From assembly GCF_030035675.1 (NCBI RefSeq), contig NC_084499.1, positions 20,687,953-20,751,952 on the forward strand: 64,000 bases of DNA, given 5' to 3'. Position 1 is the stretch's first letter, and every line of letters starts with the position of its first letter. The notes below the pieces were generated by a model. It saw nothing but the letters and a program-made list of their open reading frames with translations, did no database searches and was not told the DNA's origin. The position numbers and the translations under genes are program-made. Source of the stretch: Rhineura floridana (lineage: Eukaryota; Chordata; Lepidosauria; Squamata; Rhineuridae). Positions 1-15,560 of this stretch are shown here, piece after piece.

Positions 1-149
1 GATGGCCGACGTGGTCGGGGTGGTTGTGTCTGCTTTCCGCTTCACCCCCTTTTTCTAAAATTTTTAAAAGAAAACAGTAATTCTTTTTGCAAAAAAAAAT
101 TGCTCATTTTGTAAAAGACAAGGCTACAAATCATAAACAACAATCCACA

Positions 150-870
150 GAATTATGACGGCAGTAGCCAGAATGTTATCTGGATTGCGGCGTCGGTGCT
201 TTATTGACTCCACTGGCTCCCAATTTGTTTTCAGCCCAATTTAAAGTGCTGGTTTTGATCTTTAAAGCCCTAAACGGACCCTTCCCCTGAATTTAGCCTG
301 AATCTGTTGGCTTTCAAAAATGGAAATGGACTGCCTTCAAGTCGATTCCGACTCATGGCGACCCTACGATTAGGGTTTTCATGGTAAGCGGTATTCAGTG
401 GCGGTTTACCATTGCCATTGAGAGCCAGTGACTGGCCCAAGGTCACCCAGGGAGCTTCATGGCTGTGTGGGGATTTGAACCCTGGTCTCCCAGCTCGTAG
501 TCCAACACTCTAACCACTAGGCCACACTGGCTCTCCTGTTGGCTTTACCATTATGGTATATTATTGGACTACTCTGTTCTGAATAAAGGGCTGAATTAAA
601 CAGGAGTGCAGAAAGCTGCTTTCTACCGAAATCAGACCCTTGGCCCATTGAGCTCAGCACCGTTCATTAATTAAATATGAATAACATGTCGGATCCCAAG
701 ACTTCAGAAGGTCCAGAGATGCAAAGTATTAACACCTCCACATTCCTTGACATTTCGTTTTGATCTGTTTTCAAGTCTTTTGTTTTTAAGATGTGCTTTT
801 AGTGTTTTTGTTTGCCCCCCTGGGCTCCTTCTGGGAAGAAGGGTGGGGTATGAATTTGATACATAAACAA
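150..870 (+). mobile_element. L2-like LINE 3' remnant, split by a SINE
   Basis: The left half reads, with stops, like the L2-type reverse-transcriptase C-terminus (Phe-Lys-Val-Leu-Val-Leu followed by Phe-Lys-Ala-Leu-Asn). The right half ends in the usual tail of this family, GGGAAGAAGGGTGGGGTATG. A SINE at 315-535 interrupts it. The remnant stops about 20 bases short of the BRD3 exon 5 splice donor. Old and heavily decayed. Confidence 0.6.
315..535 (-). mobile_element. SINE-B, full-length, with 11-bp TSD
   Basis: Read on the minus strand it begins with a tRNA-like head (TGGCCTAGTGGTTAGAGTG as A box, GGTTCAAATCC as B box). It continues through the CACTGGCTCTC body and ends in AAGTCGATTCCGACTCATGG-type sequence (complement) and an A-rich stretch. 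The direct repeat CTGTTGGCTTT occurs at 304-314 and again at 536-546, which is a target-site duplication showing retroposition into the older LINE. Confidence 0.8.
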
Positions 871-892
871 ATCGTACCTGTTCCTCGCTTAC

Positions 893-5724
<4,832 letters not shown>

Positions 5725-5911
5725 CTGAGGGGGCAGGGCATCCCATTGCCAGGGACCAGCCATGCAGCCTGGAGCAGAAGAGCAAAACGTTAAGTTCGTT
5801 TCTGGAATGTGGGTGGGGAAAGACGGCCGCCTTTTCATCACAAAGAGCCAAATCTTGTTAGGCGACCCAGTTTTACGACACAGAGGCAGAGAGGAGGAAG
5901 AGTGAACACCC

Positions 5912-6235
5912 TTGCCGGATCAGGCCAAGGGGGGCCCATGTAGGCCAGCCTCCTGTTCTCACAGTGGCCAAGCAGATGCCCCAACGGGAAGCCCACAAGC
6001 AGGACCTGAGCGCAACAGAAACTCTCCTCTCCTGCAATTTCCAACAACAGGAACTAAGAGACATACTGCCTTTGACAGTGGAGATAGAATATAGCTATTA
6101 TTATTATTTTATTATTATTATTATTTGATTTATATCCCACCCTTCCTCCCAGCAGGAGCCCGGTTGTCAGGTTCAGTAGCCTTATCCTCCATAAAACTGT
6201 CTAATCCCCATCCAGGTTGGTGGCCACTACTGACT
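5912..6235 (-). mobile_element. CR1-type LINE 3' fragment, interrupted
   Basis: The complement of the CR1 3' region is visible: GGATCAGGCCAAGGGGGGCC, then CTCACAGTGGCCAAGCAGATG, later CATCCAGGTTGGTGGCCACT. A TTA-rich run and an L2-like tail (TATATCCCACCCTTCCTCCC) at about 6096-6170 interrupt it, so another element inserted into it. Confidence 0.7.
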
Positions 6236-6690
6236 GTATCCCAGTCTGAGCCCTTCGTGCATGTAAGAGCACTTTGAGGGTCAATCACGTCTGCTGGGTG
6301 ATCACAGCTAGCGGTTGGCTACTGAGCCTGCACAGCCAGGGCCAGCCTACAACATTTTGCTCTCCGAGACACAGGACATAATGGCCCCTCAATGTCCAAA
6401 AGCTGACCACGCTAGCAGCTGAATCTTACTTCTGTATCCTCCCCTGCACCCAAGACTTATTTAGGGGGCGCAGGACAGGCTGCAAGAACACACCCACAGA
6501 TCTGTCAACTTGCCATGCCCTTAGTATCTGCCTCAACCTGTCTCATGGTAGGGCCAGAGTTGCTGATAGCAGTTAAGAGCACAGGTGTGTATTTCAAGAG
6601 AGGGCAGGAAATCTAACAGTGAAAGATTGCTTTGCTCAGAGACAGGAACACAAGACACCTTATAATTTATGATGCTTTGGTGGGAACACA
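6236..6690. other. BRD3 intron 1 stretch, nothing recognised
   Basis: No recognisable gene, RNA or repeat. The interval is bounded by CR1 debris on the left and a SINE-B on the right. Confidence 0.4.
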
Positions 6691-7082
6691 GCTGGTATAG
6701 CACATTGGGGAGGAGAGCCTGGCTGGGAGTCCAGAGTCTGTGAGTTCAAATCCCCACTCATGCCTCCTGGGTGTCAAGGGCTAGCTAAAGATCACCCCAC
6801 AGGGAGTGACTCAGGGGTTACGTGCCCTGCCACCTGTGCAGCTGTGGGCAAGCTGCATAGTCCCAAGGAGCCCAGTTGCCCCCCAGCTGGCCGTTGCGGA
6901 CAGGGAAGGGGCTGGCTTGTGCAGCTGTGGCAAGCTGAGCAGGCCGTAGCCAGCTGGGGAGGACTCGCCTCAGAGGGAGGCAATGGCAACCCCCCTCTGA
7001 ATACCGCTCACCATGAAATCCCTATTCATAGGGTCACCATAAGTTGGGATCGACTTGAAGGCAGTCCATTTCCATTTTGGTG
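6690..7082 (+). mobile_element. SINE-B-related copy with extended body
   Basis: A tRNA-like B box (GAGTTCAAATCCCCACTC) lies near 6740. The end at 7010-7082 matches the diagnostic terminus of the copy at 315-535: AAATCCCTATTCATAGGGTC, then GATCGACTTGAAGGCAGTCC. The interior is longer and more diverged. Confidence 0.65.
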
Positions 7083-7724
7083 GGAACATGAGCTTCCCTG
7101 TGGCCCTTGCACAATCCAACATGAACCTTCCATATTTACTATACCACACTGGCATTTTAAATATGGTTGCCGCCCAGTCTAGAGGAGGGAGGCAACATAT
7201 TGTTTTTCTTACAACCCCATCATAGACACCACCTGCACTATGGGTGGCAGCCAATGATGGCCCTACTCAGAGTAGACCCACTGGAGTTAATAGGCATGAC
7301 CACTGAGGGTCATCAATTTCAATGATTATGCCAGGGCAAACAAAGATACCACATTTGATTAGTGCCTGGGCAAACAGCAAATATAACCCATTCATCTTCC
7401 AACAAGCATCTGAAAAACTACGGACATCATTGAATTTATAAAAAGGAAAGCAAACACCTGCAGCGGACATCTTTTAGCGTGCAGAAAATGCCCACGACAG
7501 GCTAGAGTGGACCAATCTACAGGTACACTTCAAACATTTTTCTGTTTGGAAAGCGTTTCCAGAAATAATTGGCCTATTATGTTCAAATCCAATTCAATTC
7601 ATTAACATGGGGTATGTCAGAACTGTTCAGCAAGTTAAAGAGAGGAACTTGCCAGCAATGTCCCACGCCGGCACAGTTGTCCTTGGCTTCAGTAGAAACC
7701 TTAGGAGCAGCACAGGGATGCATC

Positions 7725-7825
7725 CAACATGAGTCATGCTCAGAGCAGACCCACTGGAAGTAATGGACTGAATCAACTTAGGCCCGCTAGTTTCAATGGG
7801 ACTACTCTGAGTAAAACTTTAATAG
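7725..7825. repeat. Short palindromic dispersed element
   Basis: It begins TGCTCAGAGCAGACCCACTGG and ends AATGGGACTACTCTGAGTA, so the two ends are inverted copies of each other (ACTCAGAGTAGACCCA type). Related single ends occur near 3219, 7262, 37460 and 45140. Probably a non-autonomous DNA element; no target duplication could be fixed. Confidence 0.5.
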
Positions 7826-7829
7826 CTTT

Positions 7830-8250
7830 ACTGAAAGATAATATCACCCCTTATATACCCAGTTGATCACTGTGCTCTTCAGGTGAGGGCCTCCTGCAGA
7901 TACCATCTTACCAGGAGGTCCATTCTGTACAACATAGGAAGTGGACCTTTAGTGTGGCGGCACCTAATCTTTGGAATTCCCTCCCCTTATTTATTTATTT
8001 ATATCCCACCCTTCCTCCCAGCAGGAGCTTTAAATATTAGATAGGCACCATCTCTGTTGTCTTTTCAGTGCCTACTGAAGACCTTCCTCTTTCAACAAGC
8101 CTTTTAAGTAGAGACCTTATCCCAGTCTGTATCTGTGCTGGATTTTTTAACAAAAAAATTAAGATGTTTTTAGTGTTCTGTCATTTGTTTGCCACCCTGA
8201 GCTCCCTTTGGGAGGAAGAGTGGGATATAAATGTAATATACATTTAATGA
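7830..8250 (+). mobile_element. L2-type LINE 3' end with nested tail
   Basis: The decayed C-terminal reverse-transcriptase region contains TTTGGAATTCCCTCCCC, then AAGACCTTCCTCTTTCAACA, and ends in the family tail CCCTTTGGGAGGAAGAGTGG followed by ATATAAATG. At about 7985-8028 it is interrupted by a short ATTTATTT/TATATCCCACCC tail of a second LINE. Confidence 0.75.
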
Positions 8251-8269
8251 ATGAATGGATCAGACCAAA

Positions 8270-9003
8270 GGATGATGACTGTATTTATCCATCACTTTTT
8301 TACATGCATCTCAAAGCGATTTACAAACACACCATAAAAGCTGCTGCAATATTTTTTTAAAAAACTATAGCAAAAGTCCCCAGCTAAAGTTTGGTTTAAA
8401 GACAATTCAGGCTGAACAATCTACGGCAGAAACCTTTTCATCCCACTGTAGTAAACTTGTTGAAACAAAAATGTCTTCAATAGTCTCCAGAGAGTATAAT
8501 AGGGGCCTGTCATATCCCAGTTGGAATTCTGTTTCACTGAACAGGGGGAGTCACACTGAGAGCCCTGCTCTGAATTAACTGCAGAGCAAGTTTCTGACTA
8601 GGGATTTCAAGGGGACATTCTCCTGCAGAACGCGGTGACCTTATTGGGCATGCAAGGGGCAAGATGGTCTCTCAAACAACCCGGCCCTGAGGCTTACAGG
8701 ACCTTATATGTTAGAACCAAAACATTGAACTTGGCCTGGTAGCAGATTGGCAATCGGTGCAAATCCTACAAACATGATAGTCTATGCTGGCAGAAGTTTG
8801 CCTCCACATCAACTTCAGCATTAGCTTCACAGTGGTCAACCAGATGCCTGTGGGAACCCTGCAAGCAGGATACAGCTGCAACAGCCTCTTCCTGTACCCC
8901 AAATCCTTGACTTTGATCAGCAGAACTTCTATCATCTCTGAATTGAGCCTCAAACTTATTAGCGCACTTCCAGTCCATCAATGCACCCAGCCAACACCTC
9001 AGG
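8270..9003 (-). mobile_element. L2-type LINE fragment
   Basis: On the minus strand, translated debris resembles the L2 reverse-transcriptase C-terminus: Leu-Arg-Leu-Asn-Ser-Glu-Met-Ile-Glu-Val-Leu-Leu-Ile corresponds to the usual LKLNPDKTEVLLV. The 3' UTR carries the spacing typical of this family (AAAGCGATTTACAAACACACC on the plus strand). Several frame breaks; old. Confidence 0.7.
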
Positions 9004-9243
9004 GCTTTTTTATTGAATACATTTCTACCCCGCCTTTCCTCTGCAGAGCTCAAGGAGACATACAAACATGGTTCTTCCCCATCCACGTTTTGTCCTCACA
9101 ACAACCCTGTGAGGCAGGTTAGGCTGAGAGACAGTGGCTGGCCCAAGGCCACCCAGTGAGCTTTGGGGCTGATTGCACATTCGAACCCAGGTCTCCCAAG
9201 GTCCTAGTCCGTCACTCTAACCACTACACCGCGCTGGCTCTTC
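9004..9243 (-). mobile_element. SINE-B copy
   Basis: A complete-looking reverse copy. The plus strand shows the tail (CCCCGCCTTTCCTCTGCAG), the body CTCACAACAACCCTGTGAGG and GGCCACCCAGTGAGC, the B-box complement TTCGAACCCAGG and the A-box complement CTCTAACCACTACACC. It abuts the BRD3 CpG island. Confidence 0.85.
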
Positions 9244-10364
9244 CTCCGATTCCTTAGAAGAAGCGAAGGAGACAGAGAGAGGGGGGCCGAGCAGCAGGGT
9301 GATGAGAGCCGCCCAACTTTCAGGGGGTCAGAAAGAAAGAAAGAAAACACACACTCGAGAGCGAAAGAAAAGCGAAAGTCAGGAAGGCGAAAACAGAGAG
9401 GAAAACGAAAAGGACGCGGGGCCGAAACTGACGGGCCGCCGAGCCGCCGCTGCCCTCCGCCGGAGGAAACGCCGCCGGCGCCTCCACACGTCCAACCGAC
9501 CAAGGAGTCGCCCCCGGGGCGAGCCAGGAGCCCAAAAGCGGCGGCCGCCACCGCGGCGCAGGGCCTGGACGGCGAGGGCCGCCCGCCCGGGGCCCCTTTC
9601 CCCTTTGTGCGAGCGTGGCGGGAGAGCGAGCGAGCCCTCCTTTCCCCTCGGCCTTTCCCCCCCCTTCAAAAGATGGCGGGCAGGAAGGGAGCGAGCAAGC
9701 CCGAGCCTTCCCCGGCGCTGACGCAGACGGGGCGGGCGAGAGAAAGAGACCGCGGAGGGCAGCGCAAAATGAAGGCGGCGGCAGAGGGAGACAGGCGCCC
9801 AGGCCAGCGCGGGTCAGAGCCAGGAGGCAGAGCAGAGCTGCCGCCGCCGCCACTAGCAGGCGGTCGCCCTCCGCGACTCTGCCTTTTGTTACACTGTTGC
9901 AAGCCGAGGAAGCCCAAGAGGAAGCGCGCCGCTTCCCGCAGAGCGCCGGGCTGGGAGAGGGGAGCGAGCGGCGAGGAGGGGGCGGTGGGGGTGTCTTGCT
10001 GCGCCTCTCCCCGCCGCGGCCCGCTCTCCTCTGGCCCCCGGCCCCGCCTCGCCCCCCAGCCGGGGGCACCCCCTAAGCGCGCCCGCTCGCTCGGATCGCT
10101 CGCTTACTCGGGCCGGCCGGGCTGATCCTGCTCGCCTGCTCTTCCTCTGGCTGCCGGGGGTGCTCGGCTGTGCCGAGGGAGGGAAGCCGTCCCCCCCTCC
10201 CGACGCCGGCGCTTCGCCCCCTTTCCTCCCTTTCTCTCGATTTTTTTTTTAATCCTCGCCAAAGCAAGTAAGAATTGATGCGCTGCGAGCTGGAGAGAGA
10301 AATGGGGGGGCAGAGACAGAGAGCAAGAAGCGCACTGCCCATGCGCCCGGCCGCGCGGCCCGCC

Positions 10365-10380
10365 GGGAATGGTAGTTTGC
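10365..10380 (-). promoter_or_regulatory. ZNF143/THAP11-like motif
   Basis: The minus strand reads GCAAACTACCATTCCC, close to the known ACTACAATTCCC core. It lies 38 bases from an oppositely oriented copy. Confidence 0.5.
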
Positions 10381-10417
10381 AGACCCGGCCCGGAAAAGGA
10401 GCTCCGACCCGGCCAAG

Positions 10418-10431
10418 ACTACAAATCCCAG
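10418..10431 (+). promoter_or_regulatory. ZNF143/THAP11-like motif
   Basis: The plus strand reads ACTACAAATCCCAG, a close match to the known ZNF143 core in vertebrate CpG-island promoters. It pairs with the inverted copy at 10365-10380. Confidence 0.6.
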
Positions 10432-10869
10432 CCTCGAGCGCAGGCTCTTTCTTTCTTTCTCTCTTTCGCCTCCTCCTCCGGCTCTCATCCCCCCCCCCCC
10501 AGGTTTGGACCAGGAGGAGGGTCAACCCTGCAAAGCGCGCGCACACGCACAGAGCCCCCCACCCTTATGGATACAGTAGGAACAGAGGAGGGAGTTGGGC
10601 TCAGCGAAAGCGCTTCCCCCCCTGTTTTGGGGGGGGCGTGTTCCAGAAGGGCAGACATTTGCAAAACGCCTCGCCCGCCTCATTTGGCTTTTTTGTGCGG
10701 TGCGAGGCGGGGGGGGGAGGGGGCATGGTGCCACTCTTCTCCTGCAGAGCCTCTCCTTCCTCCCGAAGACTTACGAGCTGCTGGAAATTATTACTGTGTT
10801 ATCCTCGCCGTTGAATTGCATGTTGACTCGCCGGAAGTCATGTAAACGTCGGACGCCGCATTGGTGATG

Positions 10870-11645
10870 ATTGATTTGCATTTAGCAAAAGCGTTTCTGA
10901 ACCGCCTCATCATGAAATATCAGGGCGGTGTACACTGTTCAGACATAAACACCAAAATGGGGTGTGTATTTTGTTGCTGATGGCGTTGTTACTGGTTTGC
11001 ATTGCAGTCGGTTCCAAAGGAATCTACACTGGTGATTCGTCAGGAATGCTGTAAATGAAGAACACAGCATTGTTTGTACATTTATATTTATAAAAGTCTT
11101 CCTCTCATGAAACATCAGAGCAGTGTACACTGTTCAAACACCAAACACCAAAATTGTTGTTGTTATAAATTGCTATTGCTGGTGCTGTTATTATTAATGA
11201 CATTATTATTTGTGTTTTAATCTTTTCCAAAGGAATCTACATTCACAACTCACCAGAAACACTGCAAATGGAGAACACAGCATTTTTGTTTGTTTATTTT
11301 TTAGCAAAGTATTTCTTTACTTGCTATTGGAGGTTGCTGATAGCCATAAGTCGTAATCGACTTGAAGGCACATAACAAATTTCTTTACTGCCATATCATT
11401 AAAACATCAGGGCAGTGTACAATTTTGCACATAAAAACACCATTTAAATTTAAAAAATGCAGATAATCTTTAAAGTTACTGGCTAATCCAAAGTAATAAT
11501 AAAGAACTGAACAGCTGCAAAGGCCTGCCAGCATAAAAAAAAAAAGTCTGATGCCTGAAAGTCAAAAGCGAGGAGGGTGCCAGTTGCATCTCTGCTGGAA
11601 AAGCGTTCCAGAGCAGGGGAACCCTAACACTAAATTCCCAACTTC
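10870..11645 (-). mobile_element. LINE 3' end with internal triplication
   Basis: The 3' UTR of an L2/CR1-group LINE (complement of ATCAGGGCGGTGTACA and ATAAACACCAAAAT) occurs about three times in a row, near 10905, 11105 and 11390. The first two units also share CCAAAGGAATCTACA and GAACACAGCATT. The last unit continues into the same sequence as the copy at 16450-16765 (CCTGAAAGTCAAAAG). Confidence 0.6.
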
Positions 11646-11725
11646 TGTTTGATGCCGTTTGGACATCTGTAACATGGGGGGCACAACTGACAGCATTCCT
11701 CTGGATGATGTGGGTGAGTGAGCTG

Positions 11726-11850
11726 AGATATCCTACAGGGGCGAGGCACCTTTGGCCCTCCAGCTATCGCTGAACTACAGCTTCCATCAGCCCAAGCAAA
11801 CATGGCCAAAGGCAAGGGATGATGGGAGCTGTACAGGTAAGCCACCAGTA
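11726..11850. mobile_element. hAT-type short palindromic element, decayed
   Basis: It contains GAGGCACCTTTGGCCCTCCAG, CTACAGCTTCCATCAGCCC and the inverted GATGGGAGCTGTACAGG. Same plan as the other short hAT-like copies, with poorly preserved ends. Confidence 0.5.
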
Positions 11851-11875
11851 TCTGGTGCAAGTAAGTCATGCAATA

Positions 11876-11965
11876 TTTATTTATTGCATTTGTATACCAC
11901 CCCATAGGCGAAGCTCTCTGGGCAGTTTACAACAATTAAAACATTAAAAACAAATATGTTGTTGC
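11876..11965 (-). mobile_element. LINE 3' tail
   Basis: ATTTATTTATTGCATTTG followed by TATACCACCCCATAGG and CTCTCTGGGCAGTTTACAAC is the complement of the standard 3' tail of the local L2-type LINEs. Confidence 0.65.
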
Positions 11966-11989
11966 AATGAGTATATGGAGGTAAATGAT

Positions 11990-12510
11990 GCAACCGAATG
12001 TCTATAAGCAGAAAATAGAACAGGATGTTGGACTGCATGGGTGTCGGCCTGTTCCAGCAGGTTTTTCTTGTGCCGTGCACCACTTGGACGCAGCTCGTAG
12101 GCCACACGTTGGGAACCCCTGGTTTGAAACCATCGAGATGCAGACAGGAATCACTCTGAGGCAATACAACGGCCCACTTCCGATATCTGAAGGACTGTCA
12201 CGTGGATAAGAGGTTTTATTTTCTGCTGCTCCAGAACTTGGACCACTGGGTTCAAATTACAAGAAAGCAGATTTCTTTGACTGAATGTGGGTGAATGCTT
12301 CTTGAGAGGCAGAGCAGAGGGTTGGACAGCGGAACAAACTGCTTTGGAAGGTGGCAGGCCCGCCTTTGTTAGCATACTCACCCCCACACACCAGGGCCTC
12401 ATTTTTGGAATAGCCCCTGCTGAGGGACTTGCTTGGGGCCTACTTGTATTCTTGCAGCACTAGGTAATATTCATCGTCCCAGGCTTTTAAAGACTTGAAG
12501 GATGTGCAGG
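11990..12510. other. Intergenic stretch, mostly unassigned
   Basis: Near 12105-12125 is a hAT-like end (GTTGGGAACCCCTGGTTT). I recognise nothing else here. Confidence 0.3.
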
Positions 12511-12514
12511 ATTT

Positions 12515-12752
12515 GGAACTTTATTTTATTATTATTTAATGCATTTATATCCCACCTTTCCTGCAAGGAGCTCAAGGGGACGTACATGGTTCTTCCTCAT
12601 TTAATTCGCACAACAACCCAGTGAGGTAGGTTAGGCTGAGAGGTAGTGACTGCCCCAAGGTCACCCTGTAAGCTTTGTGGCTGAATGGGGAGTCAAACCT
12701 GTGTCTGCCAGGTCCCAGTCCAACACTCTAACCTCTATGCCACACTGGCATA
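12515..12752 (-). mobile_element. SINE-B copy
   Basis: A reverse copy with TATCCCACCTTTCCTGCAAGG at the tail, CACAACAACCCAGTGAGGTAG in the body, and CCAACACTCTAACCTCTATG as the complement of the head. Confidence 0.85.
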
Positions 12753-13029
12753 GTGATGTTACAGAACTTAAATTTAAAAACTTGACACTTTTAAGACCTG
12801 TCTGGGCTACTCAGACTGATCTTGCTGATTTATTCATCTGACACTTAACTTTATACCTCGGTGTTGGTGGTTCAGTGGCAAATTCAGAAGTCTAGGGTCC
12901 CTTTATGATAGTCACAGCTATGCCCCCTCATAGCCACTCCTCCTCCTAAGACTATGCAACCTTCTACAAGCATGAAAGGGGTGTGTGTTAGCTACTGAAA
13001 AGAGTCTTCTCTGTGGCTGACTCACCTCC

Positions 13030-13222
13030 TTTCACTCTGATTGGCTCCAATCAGCAGGAAAGGACAAGGAAGCAGGTTAGAAGACTCTTCTCAGTGGCCA
13101 ACACACTCCCCTGTCTTGCTGATTGGCTCGTAGAGCGCTGGTGGCATAGGGACCCGGCTGGGACCCTGCTCCCAAAAAAGTAAAGGGTCTAAGACCCCCT
13201 GAGACCCTGGGAGACTACACCC
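13030..13222. repeat. Dispersed repeat shared with 59152-59350 (inverted)
   Basis: A segment beginning CAGGAAAGGACAAGGAAGCA and running through TAGAAGACTCTTCTCAGTGG, CATAGGGACCC and CCAAAAAAGTAAAGGGTCTA recurs in opposite orientation 46 kb away. The family is unknown to me. Confidence 0.65.
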
Positions 13223-13224
13223 CT

Positions 13225-13592
13225 GCTCAGGGTTTCCCAAACTGTGGCCCGTGGAGCACCTGTGGTCTGTGAGCTTCATGCAGGTGGCCCATAGCAGGTC
13301 CACATTAAGTATTCATTTTTAATTTTAGCTTTTATTTTTATTTCTTCTTTTATCTCTTCAGTTGTGTTTTGTTGTGTTGCAATGTGAATTCTATGGACAG
13401 CAAATTGTCATACAATAAGATACAACAGAAGAGGGGGGAAAGCCATAAAAACACAATTCAGAATCATACAAGCCTCTGGCACAGCGCGCTACAATGGCTA
13501 CAACAGGCGGGGAAATCATTAAGTGGTCCGGTGAGACCCTCAGCAATTTTCAAGTGGTCCTTGGGGAGAAAAGAGTTTTGAAACCAGTGTTA
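13225..13592. mobile_element. hAT-type non-autonomous element (probable)
   Basis: The left end CAGGGTTTCCCAAACTGTGG and the right end AGTTTTGAAACCAGTG are imperfect inverted repeats of the hAT/Charlie kind. There is no readable target duplication, so it is probably old. Confidence 0.5.
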
Positions 13593-13629
13593 TAGTACAT
13601 TTGTATTTGGTTCGTTTGTGCTGCATTTT

Positions 13630-13985
13630 CATTTTATTTATCAGATGATCTTCTGAGGCTGTTCTTCAGTTTCCCCCTCTGAGGGAGGCTTTCGGGTGGT
13701 GACAAGGGGACGGGGCCTTTTCAGTCGTGGTTCCCCGCCTTTGGAATGCACTCCTCAATGAAGTCTGCCTGGTACCTTCATTGGCATTTTTTTGGCGCCA
13801 GGCCTTTCGACAGACTGAGATGATGTTATTAGTTATGCTGCCAAAGCTTCCTGTGGTTGCAAGGAGGTGCTGTTGTTGGTTTTTTATAGTATGATACATT
13901 TGTTTTTGTTTTTAACAGTGTTGTAAGTTCCTTGGAGACCTTCGGGTAACAAGCGATTAATAAATAATAATAATAATAATAATCC
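13630..13985 (+). mobile_element. L2-type LINE 3' end
   Basis: Decayed C-terminal coding words (GGGGCCTTTTCAGTCGTGG, TTTGGAATGCACTCC) are followed by the 3' UTR, TTCCTTGGAGACCTTCGGGT and an AATAAT microsatellite tail. Confidence 0.75.
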
Positions 13986-13999
13986 CTAAGGTCTCTTAC

Positions 14000-14085
14000 A
14001 GCACAATTCTAACCAAGTTTACTCAGAAGCAAGTTCTGTTGAACCCAATGGGCTTACTCCCAGGTAAGTGGGGTTAGGATTCTAG
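14000..14085. repeat. Short palindromic dispersed element
   Basis: TTTACTCAGAAGCAAGTTC and, inverted, GGGCTTACTCCCAGGTAAG form a hairpin-like unit about 80 bases long. The same unit occurs at 34786-34866. Confidence 0.6.
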
Positions 14086-14129
14086 CTAAAACTGTCCTTG
14101 CACCTTCATTAAGGCTGGGGGCCAGTTTC

Positions 14130-14515
14130 CTTTAGGGATCCCCTTTCTGTGTGCCAATTTGATCACTCCGATCTGTGGAACTTGCATTTCTACAAGTGCC
14201 ACGCAGTGCCCGGTCCACATCTGTAAGGAGTCATTCCTTTAGTGGGGAAGCCCCTTTACTTTGGAACTCCCTGCCTATTGACATTAGGCAGACGCCTTCA
14301 TTCTGCTCTTTTAGACGCCTGCAGATATCTCCAGACATGCGACTCGGTTCAGTCCGTTCTTGTTTGCTTTGGACATTTGCTTGTGTTTAATTGCTTTTCC
14401 CAGTGTTTAAATGTTTTAAATTTATTTTAAATTGTATATTTTCCCCTTGCAGACATGTTTGCCGCCCTGAAATCCTTTGGAAGGAAGGATGGGATATAAG
14501 TTTAATAACTAACTA
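14130..14515 (+). mobile_element. L2-type LINE 3' end
   Basis: It contains GGGGAAGCCCCTTTACTTTGG, AACTCCCTGCCTATTGACAT, and the tail GGAAGGAAGGATGGGATAT before TAATAACTAACTA. The reading frame is broken. Confidence 0.7.
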
Positions 14516-14779
14516 CCCTGACTGTATGAAATAGAGGCAATAAAACTGACCTATCTACTGAAGAAATTGTGTGCATGTTTAATGAAGGGTGTATGTGTTG
14601 CAGCAAGACACAATGGAAGAGTCCCTTAACACCTGATCCCACCCCACTGAGCTATGAGCACTCTAGCTGGAAGCCTGGATAGTAATTACAGCACCTGAGA
14701 ACTGCCAGGGGGAAAGAAGGTTGCCATCTTTCTTTCTTCGGCAGAGCTCCTGTGCCTTTAACAGCTGCACAATAAGCTG

Positions 14780-15155
14780 CAGAAGAGCCTGGCTGCTGGA
14801 TCAGGCCAGTGGCCCATCTAGTCCAGCATCCTGTTCTCACAGCGGTAAACCAGATGCCCCAATGGGACACTGAAGATCAGGACTGGAGCGCAACATAAAC
14901 TCTCCCGACTTGTGATTCCCAGCAACTGTCACTGAGAGGCATAATCACCTTTGACAGCAGATATAGAACATGGCTATTGTGGCTAGTAGTTACTGATAGC
15001 CATATCCTCCATGAATTTGTCTAATCCCCTTCTAAAGCCATCCATGTTGGTGGCCACTACAGCCTCTTAAGTGCTGTGTGAAGATGCCGTTTCTTTTGGC
15101 TGTCCTGAATCTTCCAACATTCAGCTTCATTGGATGTCTGCGAGTTCTAATGTTT
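14780..15155 (-). mobile_element. CR1-type LINE 3' fragment
   Basis: The plus strand shows the complement of the CR1 end: GCTGGATCAGGCCAGTGGCC, CATCCTGTTCTCACAGCGG, then AAAGCCATCCATGTTGGTGG and CTGTCCTGAATCTTCCAAC. This matches the C-terminal coding part with decay. Confidence 0.8.
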
Positions 15156-15560
15156 ATTTATTTATTTATTATTTGATTTATATCCTGCCCTTCCTCCCAG
15201 CAGGAGCCCAGGGCGGCAAACAGAAACACTAAAAACACTTTAAAACATCATAAAAAGACCTGCAAGAGGGAAGAAAAACATTTCTAGCAGGCTCAATTTA
15301 TTTATTATTGAATTTATATCCCGACCTTCTTCCCGAAGGAGCCCAGTGCGGCGAGCATAAAGAAAACAATTTAACAAGAAAAAGAAAAGCATACTGAAAA
15401 CAGTTGAAAACCTTCCCAAACGCAATGACTATGCAATTAAAAACCTTCTAAACACAGTTAAAAATATTCTGAAACACAGTTAAGAATATTATTTCGTCAG
15501 CGAACTTCAGGGGGCCAGGAACTGGGAGGAAGGGTGGCATATAAATCTAATAAATAAAAT
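15156..15560 (-). mobile_element. L2-type LINE 3' tails, two nested
   Basis: Two tails of the same kind follow each other: ATTTATATCCTGCCCTTCC with AGCAGGAGCCCAGGGCGG near 15177, and ATTTATATCCCGACCTTC near 15308. Confidence 0.65.

Larger units (their letters stand above)
10108..10431 (-). other. BRD3: Candidate BRD3 non-coding exon 1
   Basis: On the minus strand a good donor, CCCGA|GTAAGC, ends an exon at 10108. The upstream limit is a guess based on the promoter motifs near 10365-10431. Only transcript data would fix the start site, and other donors in the island could be used. Confidence 0.35.
9300..10560 (-). promoter_or_regulatory. BRD3: BRD3 CpG-island promoter region
   Basis: A strongly GC- and CpG-rich block with no repeat in its core, about 4-5 kb upstream of BRD3 coding exon 2. 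Long open frames on both strands here are low-complexity (Arg/Pro/Gly runs) and are a composition effect. It contains two opposed ACTACAA-type motifs and a near-NRF1 word (CCATGCGCCC near 10340). There is no TATA box at a clear position, as expected for a housekeeping promoter. Confidence 0.75.

Noticed and set aside
9299-10845. Many overlapping open frames of 100-250 codons on both strands near 9.3-10.8 kb
   Set aside because: They are Arg-, Pro- and Gly-rich translations of a CpG island, present in all frames, with no domain or splice logic.
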